DNA from: Wuchereria bancrofti
Lineage: Eukaryota; Nematoda; Chromadorea; Rhabditida; Onchocercidae
DNA length: 64,000 nucleotides
Assembly: GCA_005281725.1 (NCBI GenBank)
Contig: SSBO01000012.1
Location: 11,477,932-11,541,931, forward strand
Reading direction: 5' to 3'
The position numbers and the translations under genes were made by a program. Shown here one piece after another: positions 12,837 through 26,124 of this stretch (position 1 is its first letter; each line of letters begins with the position of its first letter). Under the pieces are notes generated by a model. That model had not been told where the DNA came from. It made no database searches and saw only the letters and a list, made by a program, of their open reading frames with translations.

Positions 12837-15800
12837 TATTCCATTCTAAAGAATACATTTAAGTGATAGGAATTTACAGTTTTGATCTTGCTTTATTTAT
12901 TTTAAGCATCAAAAGAAATATTTGTTGCCAGCTATGACGTCTCTTGTCCCTTATTCTTGTAAACTTTTCCACGGCTTTACTACGTGGTCTAATTTGGTCC
13001 GGACAGTGATTGGCTTTGAAGTGCAAACTTGAGTATTTCGTCCCTTTCAACCAAATAAGGTAGAAAAAAGTGGAACATGAAAGTCTCATTACTGCAATCC
13101 TGTTGTACTAGTTTCCAGTTGCAATCAAATATGATTGATTAGGGTGTGCTTAAAATCTCAGGTCTCTACCTTTCGGCCTATATTTGTATGAATCACCGTT
13201 AGAGGATGAAAAAAAATTGAGCTGTTTCACTGATCCCTCAGAGATTAATCATCTCCGAAAGATCATTAAATGACTCTCTTCTTTGCGACATCCTTGGTTT
13301 CTTAAGTGGATTGAAGAAAAGGAAATGGTACAATGGGAGGAATTTGATATCATTTGAATCAGGTAGCTGTGACTTCTTTGTTTCGATATTATGTTACGTC
13401 TATTTCTTCGAAAGCAACACTTATCAAATTATAGCAACCTCTAACTAAAAATATAACGTCGTAATGTTTGAAATAATTAAATCGTACTCAAATTTTGCAC
13501 AGAGTAATAAAATTTCTAGAATTTCGAGTGCTGTTTTTATGTATAAGTAGGTCAAACTACTATCTTTAGTTTACACCAAATAAGTGAATATACCATTTAT
13601 ACCGAAATATTTTTTCCATGTAGTGCATTGAAGATTTCTGAAGTGCAGAATTTTAAAGGAGCATTTTTGAGTTATTTCATTTGAAGAAGCATATAAATAC
13701 TCTTTAAAATTAAAGTTGGCCATGTTTTTGAATTGCAGTATCATAATACTTGAGATTTACTGACTCATTTGTCTCGTAGTGATGTATTATTTCCAAATAA
13801 AATTCGTTTTGCATATTTCAACAACTCTTTCCTTACTGCCTTGTACTACTTTTACCACAATTCTCCCTATTCTTTACTTCGTATCATATACATCTCTCTA
13901 ATTAGCGGTCAAATGGGCCTGCCTGGAATACTTCCCAGAAAAAAAAAAAAAAAATGAGTTGAAGTTATTTATTCCTGCACAAATGGCATATGACAATTGC
14001 TGATGATAATTTCTGTTTTCTAACTGCTCGCTAAGACTTCCGTTCCCGCATTTTTATGAACACGTATAAACTCGATTTATATTTCCGAAGAGTTTCTAAT
14101 TCCTGTTCCTTTTCATCTTCCAGAGTTTGCCTGCGGCTTGCGCCTTTCCTTCGTTATCATCTCTCATTCGAACAGAAATTTGGAAATTTCTGGATTCTTT
14201 TGCATCAAGATTTTCATATCTTACAGATTAGGAAGACATGCAATATTTCCTGCTGGACAGATTTTACTTTTTCCTAATTTTGATGCCACATTAAACATAG
14301 CTTCGTTTTCTTGGTGGTACGTAGTGACAGTGTTGGCAACCTTTGTTTTCTAGCCAGCCTATTCCCAGTCTATTCTGTTACGCTTCATCAACATAGAGGA
14401 CAAATGTGACCTTGTCTGGTTAATTTATCTCAAGACACTGTCGACATTATTAAAGAGTTGAATTACTCAGCAGTTTCTCGAAATCACTGACTGAGGTCGC
14501 TCTACAACTAACTTCTCGACTTCGTAAACGTAGCTTTTCACTCACTTCCATACCGACCTCTACCTATGCGTAAGTGATCGTATGCACGCTAGCAATTTCC
14601 ATTCTGCAACTCTGAGGGATCCAGTTTCAGGCTTATTTCTTCACATAGATTTTACAGTGTCTCATTTATTTCATAACTTCTAATATAACTAAACGTTTCT
14701 GTAAATATTCATGCTACACTTTATTTTATGAATTACTATCCTAAGGCAAATGGTAAAAAGCTGAAGTAACAAAAAAGATTAAGCTCACCTCACTCCTGTA
14801 ATAAGTGAGCTGAAGGGACGAAGAGAGTGATTTAGTTCGAACGACTCTGTTCACTTCTTGCATCAATCGGTACGATATTTATTGACGCTTTTCTCAACAT
14901 AGACTTTAAGGAAAACACAAATTGTGCTTAGTCCGAAGAGTCTTGATCGTGGGATCAAGATATCTTACAGGACAATTTGTAACGGCTTTTTTATAAGGAG
15001 TGTAAAGGCACGCTAAAACGCTGAACTAGAATTCCCGATTCCCGACTCCTTGTAATAGTTGAGTCTGATCTTGTTGGTCAACGGTTGAGTTATTTGAATC
15101 AGCAGGTTGTCAGTAATTCAGACTTTTTTACCGTTCAGTGTTAATGTATCATTTTCAAAGACTTTCCTTTCAACAGCCGATGTGGTAGCCTGAGAATCTG
15201 AGGTAATGAAATGATATGCAGTATGAATAGGTTTTGGTAATACTTTAACGGCTTCTGTGCCAATTCGACTGGCTTTCATCCATTAAGGAAGGAATATTCC
15301 ACATTTCATATGCTTCATTTCTTCTAGTTCTGGTTCTTCAGGTTGTAACGTTAAACCCTTTTTGGCGATGATAATGCTTTCTAACCAGACATCATTAGTT
15401 ATCGCTGATAATCATCTTCATAATTCAGGCAGAAGGCCGACAAGACGTGGCATTTCTATTCCATCAAGATCTCTTGGTCTTTAGTTGTAATTTCTTTTTT
15501 TCCCAGCAAGAGCTATACATAGATCCTTACTGTAATGTGTGGTCCTGTTCCCAGAATTGAAAGAATGTTTCACGTGACAATAAATAGTCGATCTAACTCA
15601 AAACTCCTTATTTTTGGTGGAATTCATGTCATACATATCATTTGATCACTTTTTCTTTCACTACTGATTGCAAACTAATTATCCTTTTCTCATCATCCTT
15701 CCTGCTTATGCTTTGATTTGAAAAATTTTTACCAGTTTTATATCTGTATTTAACAATGAGCGAAAAATCAAACTCTTCCAAATTACCTCAACTTTATAGT

Positions 15801-17516
15801 GGGCTTCTGTAAAGGTGCAACCATTCCCTAAGTTTCTAGTGCCATCAAGCATACGAATAATTATCAACAAGAACTGAAATAACCTTTGGAAACTACTTAC
15901 TGTCAACACAAACATGCTGCTCCTACGTTCTCTACCCGTCATCCACTACGCTAAATATTATTCCAATTATTAATTCTCAGTGTTATTCTTCCAAGATATT
16001 ATCATGCTACATGGTACATTAGGAGCACCAATAAGACCTCATTTTTTGTCCGAATCTAACCTTACGTCTTTCTTGGCTGTGTTAAGGTCACTAAGCTGAC
16101 ACGAAAGCAGGAAAGTGATGCTGAACAGCCGACCTGTAAATTGAAAAGGGAGAATTAATTATGAAGACAAAAGCCTATTACGTTGAAATCCCATCAAAGC
16201 GCAAAATAACGACTTATAACTAGTTCAGATTACGTGACAAAGACGACAAACTATTAATCATTAATGACTGCAACAAAATATTTAGCATTAGTCGAGTTAA
16301 TTACCATCATTCTCAACTTGAATAATAAACTTGGTAAATATTGGGATTTGAAGTGGGGCATGAGAAAGCATCCAAATTAGCTGCTAGCCATACGCTTACG
16401 GCATGCATAGCTTTGTTCGAAGTTTGTGAATGTAACACTCATACAAGAGTGTTCGTCACGTTCGGTGCACTGCCGTAGTGATGATTGCGTACGTGTTCAT
16501 GCATAGGTGTAGAGTGTTAACTTACTGGGAAAGGTTGTGGAAAAATTAGGTGAGTGTGTCGTAATTTGGAGCAGCCGACGTCTTTTGAGAAATGGTTAAT
16601 AAACCAGTTTTCAGATTTTTTTAGGATAAAGTTAGCATAGGAAAATACAAAGAAGGAATAACGAGCCCGATGATTCCTGATGGTTGTGTATTCCAGTAAC
16701 CTGATGGTAGTCGTTGCACTCAATTACTTACCTGTTGGTGATTCTCCATCCACCAGTGGTTTGTTTATCTGAACAATTGTAATAACAGTGCTGATGTCAT
16801 AAATGGACTATTTATGTGCCTTTTCTTCAATAACAGAAATAATTTTATTTCTCGGGAAGGGAAAGTAGTTACTTAGTGCACATTGATAAGAGAATAGGTT
16901 TATTTCAAGCAATTATTATGTTGAAATATCCTCATCAATTTTCTAACTATGTTGCAAAGTTTTGTAAATGTCCTTGAAAAAGGACTTAACAGTTCTATCC
17001 TGATTACTCGAGGTCTAGATAGCATGTATCTTAGGTTACACATGATTTGAATTACACAGTTTTCCTTTTACTTGTTGCTGTTTTCGTCATAGCAGAAATC
17101 GTACCATATGTGTAGAACTGAATGGATATCAGACCTTTTACAGTAAGGTTAGTCCTGGACAATTTTCAGTGACGGCAAATGTGTTTGTTCATTTTGCGAA
17201 TGAAAACAATAAAGTGATGTGCAGCAAAGATATGCCTGTGGGCAGACAGGTCTTTTACTTTTCTTAATCTTATTAATGCATCTATTTGACTACCGGACTC
17301 AGGCTACTTATTGTTAGGCATAAGCGTTAAACCTAGGGTTAATTACCTAGGACCATATTCAAACACTGTATACTCAGTAGACAAGTACAACTATCGATTA
17401 TTTTTGTGCATGTCGATCAAACTGTCCTTAGAAAAGCGATTATACATTCTAATGATCATTAATTCTTTATTTTTCTGAAAAAGTGGTAGATTTCTTGATA
17501 TTTTTTATATTTTTGC
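12837..17516. other. Intergenic spacer, 4.7 kb
   Basis: No gene is recognised. It contains a 16-nt poly(A) run at 13939-13954, the second copy of the dispersed pseudogene fragment, and many short open frames in all directions without family resemblance. Unrecognised 5' exons of the PDK1 gene could lie here. Confidence 0.45.
15136..15480 (-). pseudogene. Dispersed gene-fragment repeat, copy 2 (longer)
   Basis: Positions 15136-15316 match copy 1 at 10170-10349. On the minus strand a frame with a few internal stops can be followed from about 15480 down to 15136. It includes RDLDGIEMPRLVGLLPEL, then LTLQPEEPELEEMKHMKCG, a stop, then EAVKVLPKPIHTAYHFITSD. This is decayed coding sequence with no recognised family. 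Confidence 0.5.
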
Positions 17517-17518
17517 AG
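17517..17518 (+). other. Candidate spliced-leader acceptor of the PDK1 gene
   Basis: TATTTTTGCAG ends here, 24 nt before ATG 17543, with no obvious exon upstream. It could instead be an ordinary acceptor after an undetected 5' exon, because the frame is open from 17519. Confidence 0.35.
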
Positions 17519-17542
17519 ATTAAAAAGTCTTCGATTTCGCAA

Positions 17543-20259
17543 ATGGTAATGATACAAATGTTAAAAAATGGTATGCAGCCTGTGCAGAAAAGTGCCGTTG
17601 ACTTCTTTTTTTTGCAAATACTGGGCGAAGGTTGTTTTTCTACGGTAAGGTTTAAGGAAAGCACATGTTCAACGTACATGTCGTGTATATTGCAACTATT
17701 CTAAGTTTACAGGTGTATCGCGCTCGTGAGGTATCCAGTGGAAAGGAATTTGCTCTAAAAGTGCTCAACAAAGATTTAATTCGACGACATGACAAGGTAT
17801 TCGTTTGGGATTTTTCACTAATGGAAAAACAAACGAAAGTTTGCTGCAAAGTACTGATAAATGATATAGATTTTGCATGAATATCAAAGATAGTTGATCA
17901 CTTTGAAGGTTGTGTCGGTTATGCGTGAGAAAGACATAATGACTTCGTTGACTTATTTGCATGGCGGACATCCATATTTCGTATCCTTGTATTGTACCTT
18001 CCAGGATCCCACTCGTCTTTGTAAGTTTCTGCGTTTTTGTAATTTACTGTTTAATCATTTGTCACATATTGCATACTATTTCTTCAAGAAACATTTGCAG
18101 ACTTTGCTATGACCTATGCAAAAAATGGTGATTTGTTGACATATTTGCACCGTCTTGGTTCTTTTGATGAAGATGTAAGTTGCCATTCCTGCATGTGTGG
18201 TACGAGCGGAAGTTTTTTTTTTTTAGTAATAAGTCCAAAAACAAATAAAGTATTTATAAATTATAGTATGATTTCATAGTATGTTTCGGTTCGATTCACA
18301 GAAACCATGCGTTCCTTTCCTTGATATATAATTTCACAGGTGACTTTGTTTTATTCGGCTGAACTTGTATGCGCGATTGACGTACTCCATAAATGTGGCA
18401 TCATCCACAGGGATTTGAAACCAGAAAATATTTTGCTTGGAGAAAATTGGCACATAATGTTATCTGATTTTGGCACGGCGAAATTTGTTGATTCAGGAAA
18501 AGGTAAGTTAAATATTAGGTACATATTGAATAGAAAACTAGTTAACATAATTTCTTCACTGGTTTTGAAATTACAGATGAAACAGATACGAAAAGTGCTC
18601 TTCAGGAAGAACACCATCGTAGTCGATCAACATTCGTTGGTACTGCCCAGTATCTTTCACCAGAAGTGCTGGTGGATGGAGAAGTTGGCCCATCGTTAGT
18701 TTCACTGTGCTTGAATGAAATGGCTCAACCAAAGCATTATGATCCTCAATTTTTGCTATTTTGCAGATGTGACTACTGGGCTTTGGGTGCAATAATTTTT
18801 CAAATGGTTTCTGGATTACCACCATTTCGAGCTATTAATGATTATCATACTTTTCAAAAGATTCAGAAGCTCGACTACAATTTCCCTGAAGGGTTCCCTG
18901 ACCTTTCCAAAGATCTCGTTCGAAAATTCCTGGTACTTTTTGATAATCAGATTCATTTTTCCTAATTCATAAATCATTGCTTTCACCCTTTCGGTAAGCA
19001 TACTATTCTGTATTTGTTCCAGGTGTTCGATCCTAATAAACGTCTTGGTTCTGAAGAGACAGGTGGTAGTGAAGCTGTTCGTTCGCATCCATATTTTGCT
19101 ACAGTTGATTGGGACAATTTGATCACAAAAACGCCACCTCCTTTTAAACCATACTTGCCTGCTAGTTGTGGAGAACCAGCTTTTCATAGCGATTACCATT
19201 TTCCAGATGATATAGAACCCGGTCTTGATGATGCAGCAGTAACTCGCTTGTTAGGACTTTCTCTAAAAGACTTCTGTTCCTCCAGGTTTGTTGTTTTTAT
19301 TAACGGACGAAGATATCAGTTTCCAACAATTATGAAAAACTATTTTAGTCAAAATAAAGGTAATTTGGAAACAGAAGAACCCGAGTCAGCTGGATTGCGT
19401 GAAAAAAAACTCAATGTTCAGCGAAAAGAACACAAGTACCATCGTTTTGTGGAAGGCAATTTGATCGTTAAAAGTGGTTTATTGGATAAAAAAAAGGTTG
19501 GTTTTAACTGTACTAAAGTAATCGCGTTATCTTTGTCTTTTCGTAGGGGAAAAAGTGGGGTTTGTGAATCTACTGCATAGTTGTTTGTTTTTATTGTGCT
19601 GTTGCCCGTCATCATTTTCATGCACGAGTGTTTACGTTTGATCTTGTCGCATATCACCACGTTTTGAATTGTATTGGGAGTACCTTCATAGTGTGGTTAT
19701 TGTTTTCACTTATTAATTCCCTGATACGTGATTTGGAATTGGAAAAGACTCTTGATCTCTAAGTTTAAATTTAAAGGATTATTAAAAAAATAGAACAAAT
19801 AAATCAAAATAGAATATTTCATGTTTTTTTGTGTTGAAACTTGGTTTAGGGATTGTTCGCTAGAAGAAGAATGTTTTTACTAACAGAAGGACCACACATA
19901 TTTTATGTGGATCCCATGAGTATGGAACTAAAAGGCAAAATACCGTTCTGCCGGAAATTACGAGTTGAAGCAAAGAATTTTCGAACTTTCTTCGTGCATA
20001 CAGTTTGTTGTTCTTACTTTTCTTTTTCTAACGAAGAAAAAGAATAATAACCATCATGAGTTTGGAAGTTAATACTGAGGATTGTCAACACTTCGACTCG
20101 TAATATTTTCAGCCAAGTCGTACTTATTATTTATTTGACCCGGAGCGAAATGCACTGGAATGGTGTAAAGCAATAGAAGCTTTGCGTGAACAATATCTAA
20201 ATGAATTACCAGAAGAATCGGATTGCATGGATACGAAAAACACCAAACGACGACGATAA
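17543..20259 (+). CDS. pdk-1: 3-phosphoinositide-dependent protein kinase 1 (PDK1)
   Basis: Ten exons: 17543-17644, 17713-17796, 17909-18020, 18101-18174, 18340-18502, 18577-18694, 18767-18932, 19023-19496, 19850-20002, 20113-20259. They join in phase into 530 residues. Kinase marks: glycine loop LGEGCFSTV, lysine in FALKVLNK, catalytic loop [14 protein letters not shown], activation segment [13 protein letters not shown], and [12 protein letters not shown]. The C-terminal PH domain matches PDK1 closely ([31 protein letters not shown]). PDK1 sits at PIP3-rich membrane and phosphorylates the activation loops of AKT, SGK and other AGC kinases in insulin signalling. The residue matching the human activation-loop Ser241 is Thr here. 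The start is uncertain: the ATG follows a candidate SL acceptor, but upstream exons cannot be excluded. Confidence 0.93.
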
Positions 20260-23200
20260 TGATGCTTGTGTCAGGTGTTTGCCGATCATTTTATACTTGT
20301 TTGAAGACAATATTTCCAAAGTTGATATGGTTCGGAGTGAATGGTTGACATTACGTGAAATTCAAGTATATATAAAGAACTTGTGCGTCGAATGATTAAA
20401 GGATTATATATAGTTATAAACAGGAGAACGAAGAAAGACGTTCTGCGTCGAATTGTGATAAATATTTTTTACTTGTATTCCCGGTGTTGTTTATTGTTCT
20501 GTTATCTGATTATCTATGAAATCCAGCCGGAGATCTTTGTTTTTGCATCCCTTTATTTTTGTCTTTCAACAGATACTTGTTATTTTTACCACAAAATTCT
20601 TGATCTTATCGATGCTTCACTGAAGCACTGATATTTATTGATATATTAAATAGGAAGGATGCTTTTTTCTGGCATTTTTGTTTTGGTTTTTTGAGTATTG
20701 TTACTTATGAATATTAATAAACAACACATAACCACTTGACAAACATATTTAGGTTCAGCATTCACTGATTGTTTGCAATACATTATTTCCAGGGGCTCCG
20801 GAATTATTGTTATTAGTTCATCTCATCCAGGTATTCTTTGTAGTTAACGTCGTCCGTTATGAAATTTTCCGTTCTTCCGTTGTGGTCAAGTGGAGCAACA
20901 TGAAGCCCTACAAAATGAGACCAGGAAAGTAGTGAATATAGCCGTTTTACTCAATAATCTCGAATTCAATGATTGAGTTATCAAACTATGGAATCAGTAC
21001 CAGTGAATGGCTTTTTTTGTTGAGTATAAGCCGGTGTATTAAGATAAGTTCTCTAAAAAAAATCTGTGGATGAAAAAAGGAGTGGAGCATCATGGTTAGC
21101 TGTACGTGATGTAGAGGTGACATTTAATCTTTTTTGTTGTGATACTGTGTTGAAGTGCATTGAATTACCTAAAATTACTTAAGTCGAGTAATATGTGGTA
21201 GAACAATGTGGGGACTGCAGACATCTTACTGTCACATTTGCTGACGAACTAACAGACAGCATACTTTCAGTAAAAGGATGGAAGAGACCGTTAGAAAGGG
21301 AAACTTGCCACATATAGTCATCTGAGAATGCCGTAAGCCAGAAAACTGACTGTCAACCTGTATTTAAGGTGCTTATCTAGGAGTTGCTTCTGCTACAGTT
21401 GCTTAAATGAATTTAAGCAATTGTAGCAGAAGACTGAGTCGGGATTTCGTCTGTCAGTTTCATTCTAGACTAAGAGACGCAGTAGATGAATTCATCGAGA
21501 AATTATGTCAGTCTATCGTCACATGAGTGGTTTTTTATTGAATTGAAGGCAATTTAGTATAAACAAAGTAGTGGGGTTTTCTGCAACAGAAAGTTGTTCG
21601 ACATAACCCATTATTAAATACAAGTAAGATAACATTCGCATTTAGCAGAACGGGAGATTTTTGAGAAATAATTTTCATGAAATACTTCCTTCCCGGGTGG
21701 TGTTCTCCGTGAGCACGAAAAATTTGATTTGAAGGAGGAGTTTTAGTAGATGCGAAATATTAAAGTTCCGTACAGTGAAGTGCACGAAATGGTCCGTGAA
21801 AGTTTTTAAGCAAAGGAAAAAATAGTGGGACAATGAAAGAGAAATGTCCAAAATTGCTTTATTGCTATGTCCTTAATTGGGCACTCTCCTTCCACATTAC
21901 TTAGGTGTTTGAGATATATCGCTTAAATTGTGTTTGAAAGTGTAAAGTTTCGCAGCGGAAAACATGACATGTAATCCAGTACCTCCCAATTTTTTTCTGG
22001 CCTAAAATTTTAACCCACAAATGGCTTAAGTTAGTATCCAATCTCTTTCGGTAAGGACATGATTAGACAGTGTAGGAACATTAGAAGAGAAAATTGTAGT
22101 AAGAAAGCCTAACGGAATCGCTGACCGAATAGGATAGGACAAAACGTTAGTCATTTTATCTGAAAAGAGGAGCATTTTCAGATATCAAAATCAATAACAG
22201 TGCAATGGTCGGATCAGCTGTGGAGCTAATCGACCTTGCTATCAGTGGTGGGGATTTCAAAGCAGAGCGATGGGAATGCATGAATAAGTTGCTGGAGTGA
22301 ATGGTGGGCAAGATAGCTTTACTGTTTATGGGAGCCAATGTTACTGGTACCCACCGGTAACACCTAGTCACGCTGCCATCGTGAACTCTTCAGTTTTCTC
22401 TTCAAGACATTAAGTTTCAAAGTTATTGAGAATGTGTCAAGGGATGAACAGAGGGACACTCATTGTACATACATGTTCTGTCCGAAGACCCGAAATGTCC
22501 CGAATTTGAAATCAGCTAAGATCTTTTAAACAGACGTATTGTGGTTCAAATGCTGTCTCGTTTGATGATTTGTTAATACTCAAAGTGAAATGTTTCTTTC
22601 CTTCCAACACTCAGTGCACTAAATAAGCTATCATTCGGTTAGAAAACTTTAGCAAAAGAGGAGAAATAGTCATAACTCTTACCTGCCTATCTTGCTATCT
22701 GTTTCATCAAAATTATTTTATTCGTTCCACTTAAAACTTCCCATTTAATATCCCCACTTGATTAGTTATTGCTTGTCGTTAACTTCTAATTGAATTTATC
22801 TCTATTTTGATTTCGGTTCGAAGACAGGCTTACAGTTAATATTATTTGTGGGACATCATTCCAAGTAGTAGCTTCCTTTCAATTTTTTGTGTCATTAAAG
22901 TTTCTTATGATGTTGCTTTAGAGGAAACATCACAGTATTACAATAGAAAGGGGTTATTCCGGTTTACTGATTCAAGTCCAAGATGATACGGATTCCAACA
23001 CCATTACGCTGCATAATTCCATCTCGTTTTCCTGCTGCTCTTAGGTCTTCAATGCTACTTGTAATATTTTTTTGGCAAGGAACTGAAGCATCTAAAACTA
23101 ACCACAAAAAATAAATACTGGAATTGACGTTTAACAATAAATTGCATAGAAATTAATGCATTAGATAGTAACTTTGTAAGGACGGTAAGGAGAGTGAACT

Positions 23201-26109
23201 ACGCTAAATTATTTCAGCAAAATTTTTTTGAACTTCTATCCTGATGGAGCATCTGATAAAGAATAACAGCCGGTATTAAAAGCTATTAGACACTCCATGT
23301 TTCAGTGATAGATAGTTTGTTTAACTGTACTCTACTTTTACTTCTTGCAGTAATCCTGAACTGCACTGTCTAAAGTAACTCTAAATTACATTAGATTCAT
23401 GAAGCAGTTTCTAATCACTTTGAAATAAGAATTCAGTTTCCAGTAAAACCTGAGTGCAAATCAAGAATTGAGATTTCAATGATAACACTGATTTCAGTTC
23501 TCAGAATCCCCCGTTTACATCATGCTTATGGCCCTTTGTTTTTTTATTCTTCTATGAAGTATTTGAAATACAAAAGTTCATCGCTTTCTTTCTAAATCAA
23601 CTGATCCATTTGAATTTATCTACCCCAGCTTTTCAGTTTCATTCTTAATTATTTGATAGTCGCTTCCCTTAGCAATCTCACAATCTTCTTATGACTAAAT
23701 ATTAATTTAATGTTTGAACTTTGTCCTGCGATGATAATGATAAAGTTCTGCTTATTGATATCGCTTTGTGGAAGAGTTTCCAAAAGATGAAATATAGTTA
23801 TTTAACCTTATCGGGATGGTACACGTGATGCATGTCGAAAAATCTAAGTGGAAAATTGTTTAGCACAGTAATCTGTGAACATTTCAATAGCATAGAATAG
23901 CAACAGTCAGTGGAGATCAATGATTTTGTTGAGTCAATTTATTGAAATTTAAAAATGAGGAAAATGTGATCTGTTTTAAGCAAGTCACTGTGCTTTCATA
24001 AGCAGCGTAATGAGACGTGAGATGCAACTAGAACTTCAGGCTGTGTCATGGCAACCAATAAAGATTGCAAATTTCTCCGCTTTAAGGTAAAACGGATGAT
24101 GTGTGACGGAAAACACATCGAGATAAAGAATTGTAGAAGGGAAGAAAGGGAGGGATCTCTGAAGTACACGCTGCGGGGACGGATACAATGTTTTGGTGAA
24201 TTTGGTGAATGTATGGAGAAATTATCTGCTGCTAGAAAGAGCATATGGTAGAGTGGTTGGTTGGTATGCAGCGATCGCACATTTCCAATGCTTGCTACCC
24301 TGCTGCTATCATGACATGCGACAGCAATAGCAAGGTAGATTGCACTACTGTCAGTTTGGATAGAGTGAAATAATTTAATACGGAAATGATAAGTATATCC
24401 ACTCCAACATTAACTCGCAATATCAGTTGCTGTTTTAAGCTGTGAATGGAGGAATGGTGGTGCGATAAAAGTTGCAGTTATATTCAAGACAGAAAAAGCA
24501 GAATACGGAATGGAAGATTGCTATACTAAAAAGTGGGGATGCTTCGAAGTGGTGATCAGAAAGAGACTACAGAAGTGATCTAAATCAAGGAAGAGATGTG
24601 GTCAAGCACCGCGTTCCAAGTGCAGCAGCTGTCCAAGATGTTATGCAGGAATAGCTTACCGTTGCAGATGCAGCATTTGAGCAGTATTTTTCATGTCACA
24701 CACACGTTTTCTGTTTTCTTTTCACAGGAAACAGATTTAAATGTAAAAGTGTCTTCTTCTGGGGACAGTTTACTTTAGCTACAGTAGTAGCTGCACATAT
24801 AACACAGCTAATCCGAAGACAAAAAAGGGGTAAGCCATTGTGTGGAAGTTTACCAACTACCACTGCGACTCGCTTCGTCAATTTCTCCTTGCTCTGACAA
24901 TGCTGTAATTGACTATAAATATGCTGAAAGAACTTTTGTCGTTGTTTGAATCTGCGATGAATCTATCCAAGCAATCCATTTATAACATAATTCTTCACAA
25001 ACCTCAAATATGAGAAGACCACTATTTCTCCATACTTCTTCAAAGTTTAAATTTGGTTAAAATTGTCCGGATTGACAATTTAAAAACTGGCATTTCTTTA
25101 TGGATTTTCGCGAGCCAGTCCCCAACATTTTATCTAGACAATATTGGCTAGAAACTGCGTTACTATGCTGGCTCTACAAATTCACAATAACAGCTTCATT
25201 CAAGTTTCAAACGACAATTGAATTGGACCTACCAACGCCCAGTTCACCTTAGCTGTTTCCCACTTCCTATTAATTGCCCTATTACTGTCAAAGACTTCTC
25301 ATTCAATACCAACTTATTTTTGCAGTCGCTAGAATCACCTACTTCCAAAAATTCGTAGCCAATTAACCATTAGGCAACAACAGCTTCAGTCTTCCATCTC
25401 CTTTTGCCAAAAAACTATGCACTAAACCTGCTCATATTACAAACGGAACATATTGTGAATGCGTCATATATATTTATCTTTCAAGGGCATATATTTCATA
25501 GAATGTAAAGCTCTCAAAAACTATTTTTAGACAATTTTAGACGAGACTATCAATGCAAAAATAAATTGGTTATGCAAAAAATATTTGCTGGTCCTGGTTG
25601 AACGAACTTCCCTGGATACAACCAGCCAAGTGGCTCAATATCCTCAAATATCAGAAACTCTGTTTCACTGGACTGCTGTTTCCAGAAGTCAGTACACTGC
25701 CTCTATGCCACCAATTGCCGCCGACTAGAGTTGTCCATCGCGCTACTATTTTTCCTGCCATGCAACCATGCAAACATTTCATTTAAGGCTCTTACACCAG
25801 CTGTGATTCTCTAAGACTTTTACAGCAAATATGAGGTTGGTCTATTTGAGCAACTCATTTCAAAAGTCTTTTCATGTAATAACATGCAGTTTTTTACTAC
25901 ACTTAATGTCAAGCACTACCTAAGGAATCCAGCCTTTCTGCCAATTATCAAGTTGCATTTTTGTAAGTAGAAATTCTACAATGTTCATTATGCTCCTTAT
26001 TATCAGAAGAATATGGACTGATGGAATGTTATTGCATGGCATCATACCAGCTTTCCGTTCCTTCATTGCAACAATTGTACACAATGATTTTACTGAACAG
26101 ATCAACTTT
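20260..26109. other. Intergenic spacer, 5.9 kb
   Basis: It starts with the PDK1 3' UTR; an AATAAA at 20716-20721 is one possible polyadenylation signal. Apart from the hairpin at 21387-21432 I see no supported gene, tRNA or repeat. Open frames are under 100 codons and look random. Confidence 0.45.
21387..21432. repeat. Short inverted repeat, 21-bp stem with 4-nt loop
   Basis: Left arm 21387-21407 pairs with right arm 21412-21432 around TGAA. The only mismatch would be a G-U wobble in RNA. The loop is too small for a typical microRNA precursor. Confidence 0.75.
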
Positions 26110-26111
26110 AG
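26110..26111 (+). other. Candidate spliced-leader acceptor of the KCTD gene
   Basis: AACTTTAG ends 13 nt before ATG 26125. The upstream sequence is not recognisably coding. Context-based inference. Confidence 0.35.
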
Positions 26112-26124
26112 CAGAGAACCAGCA

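Noticed and set aside
13939..13954. 16-nt poly(A) run as the tail of a retrocopy
   Set aside because: The sequence upstream shows no gene-like similarity or target-site duplication, so it is only a homopolymer.
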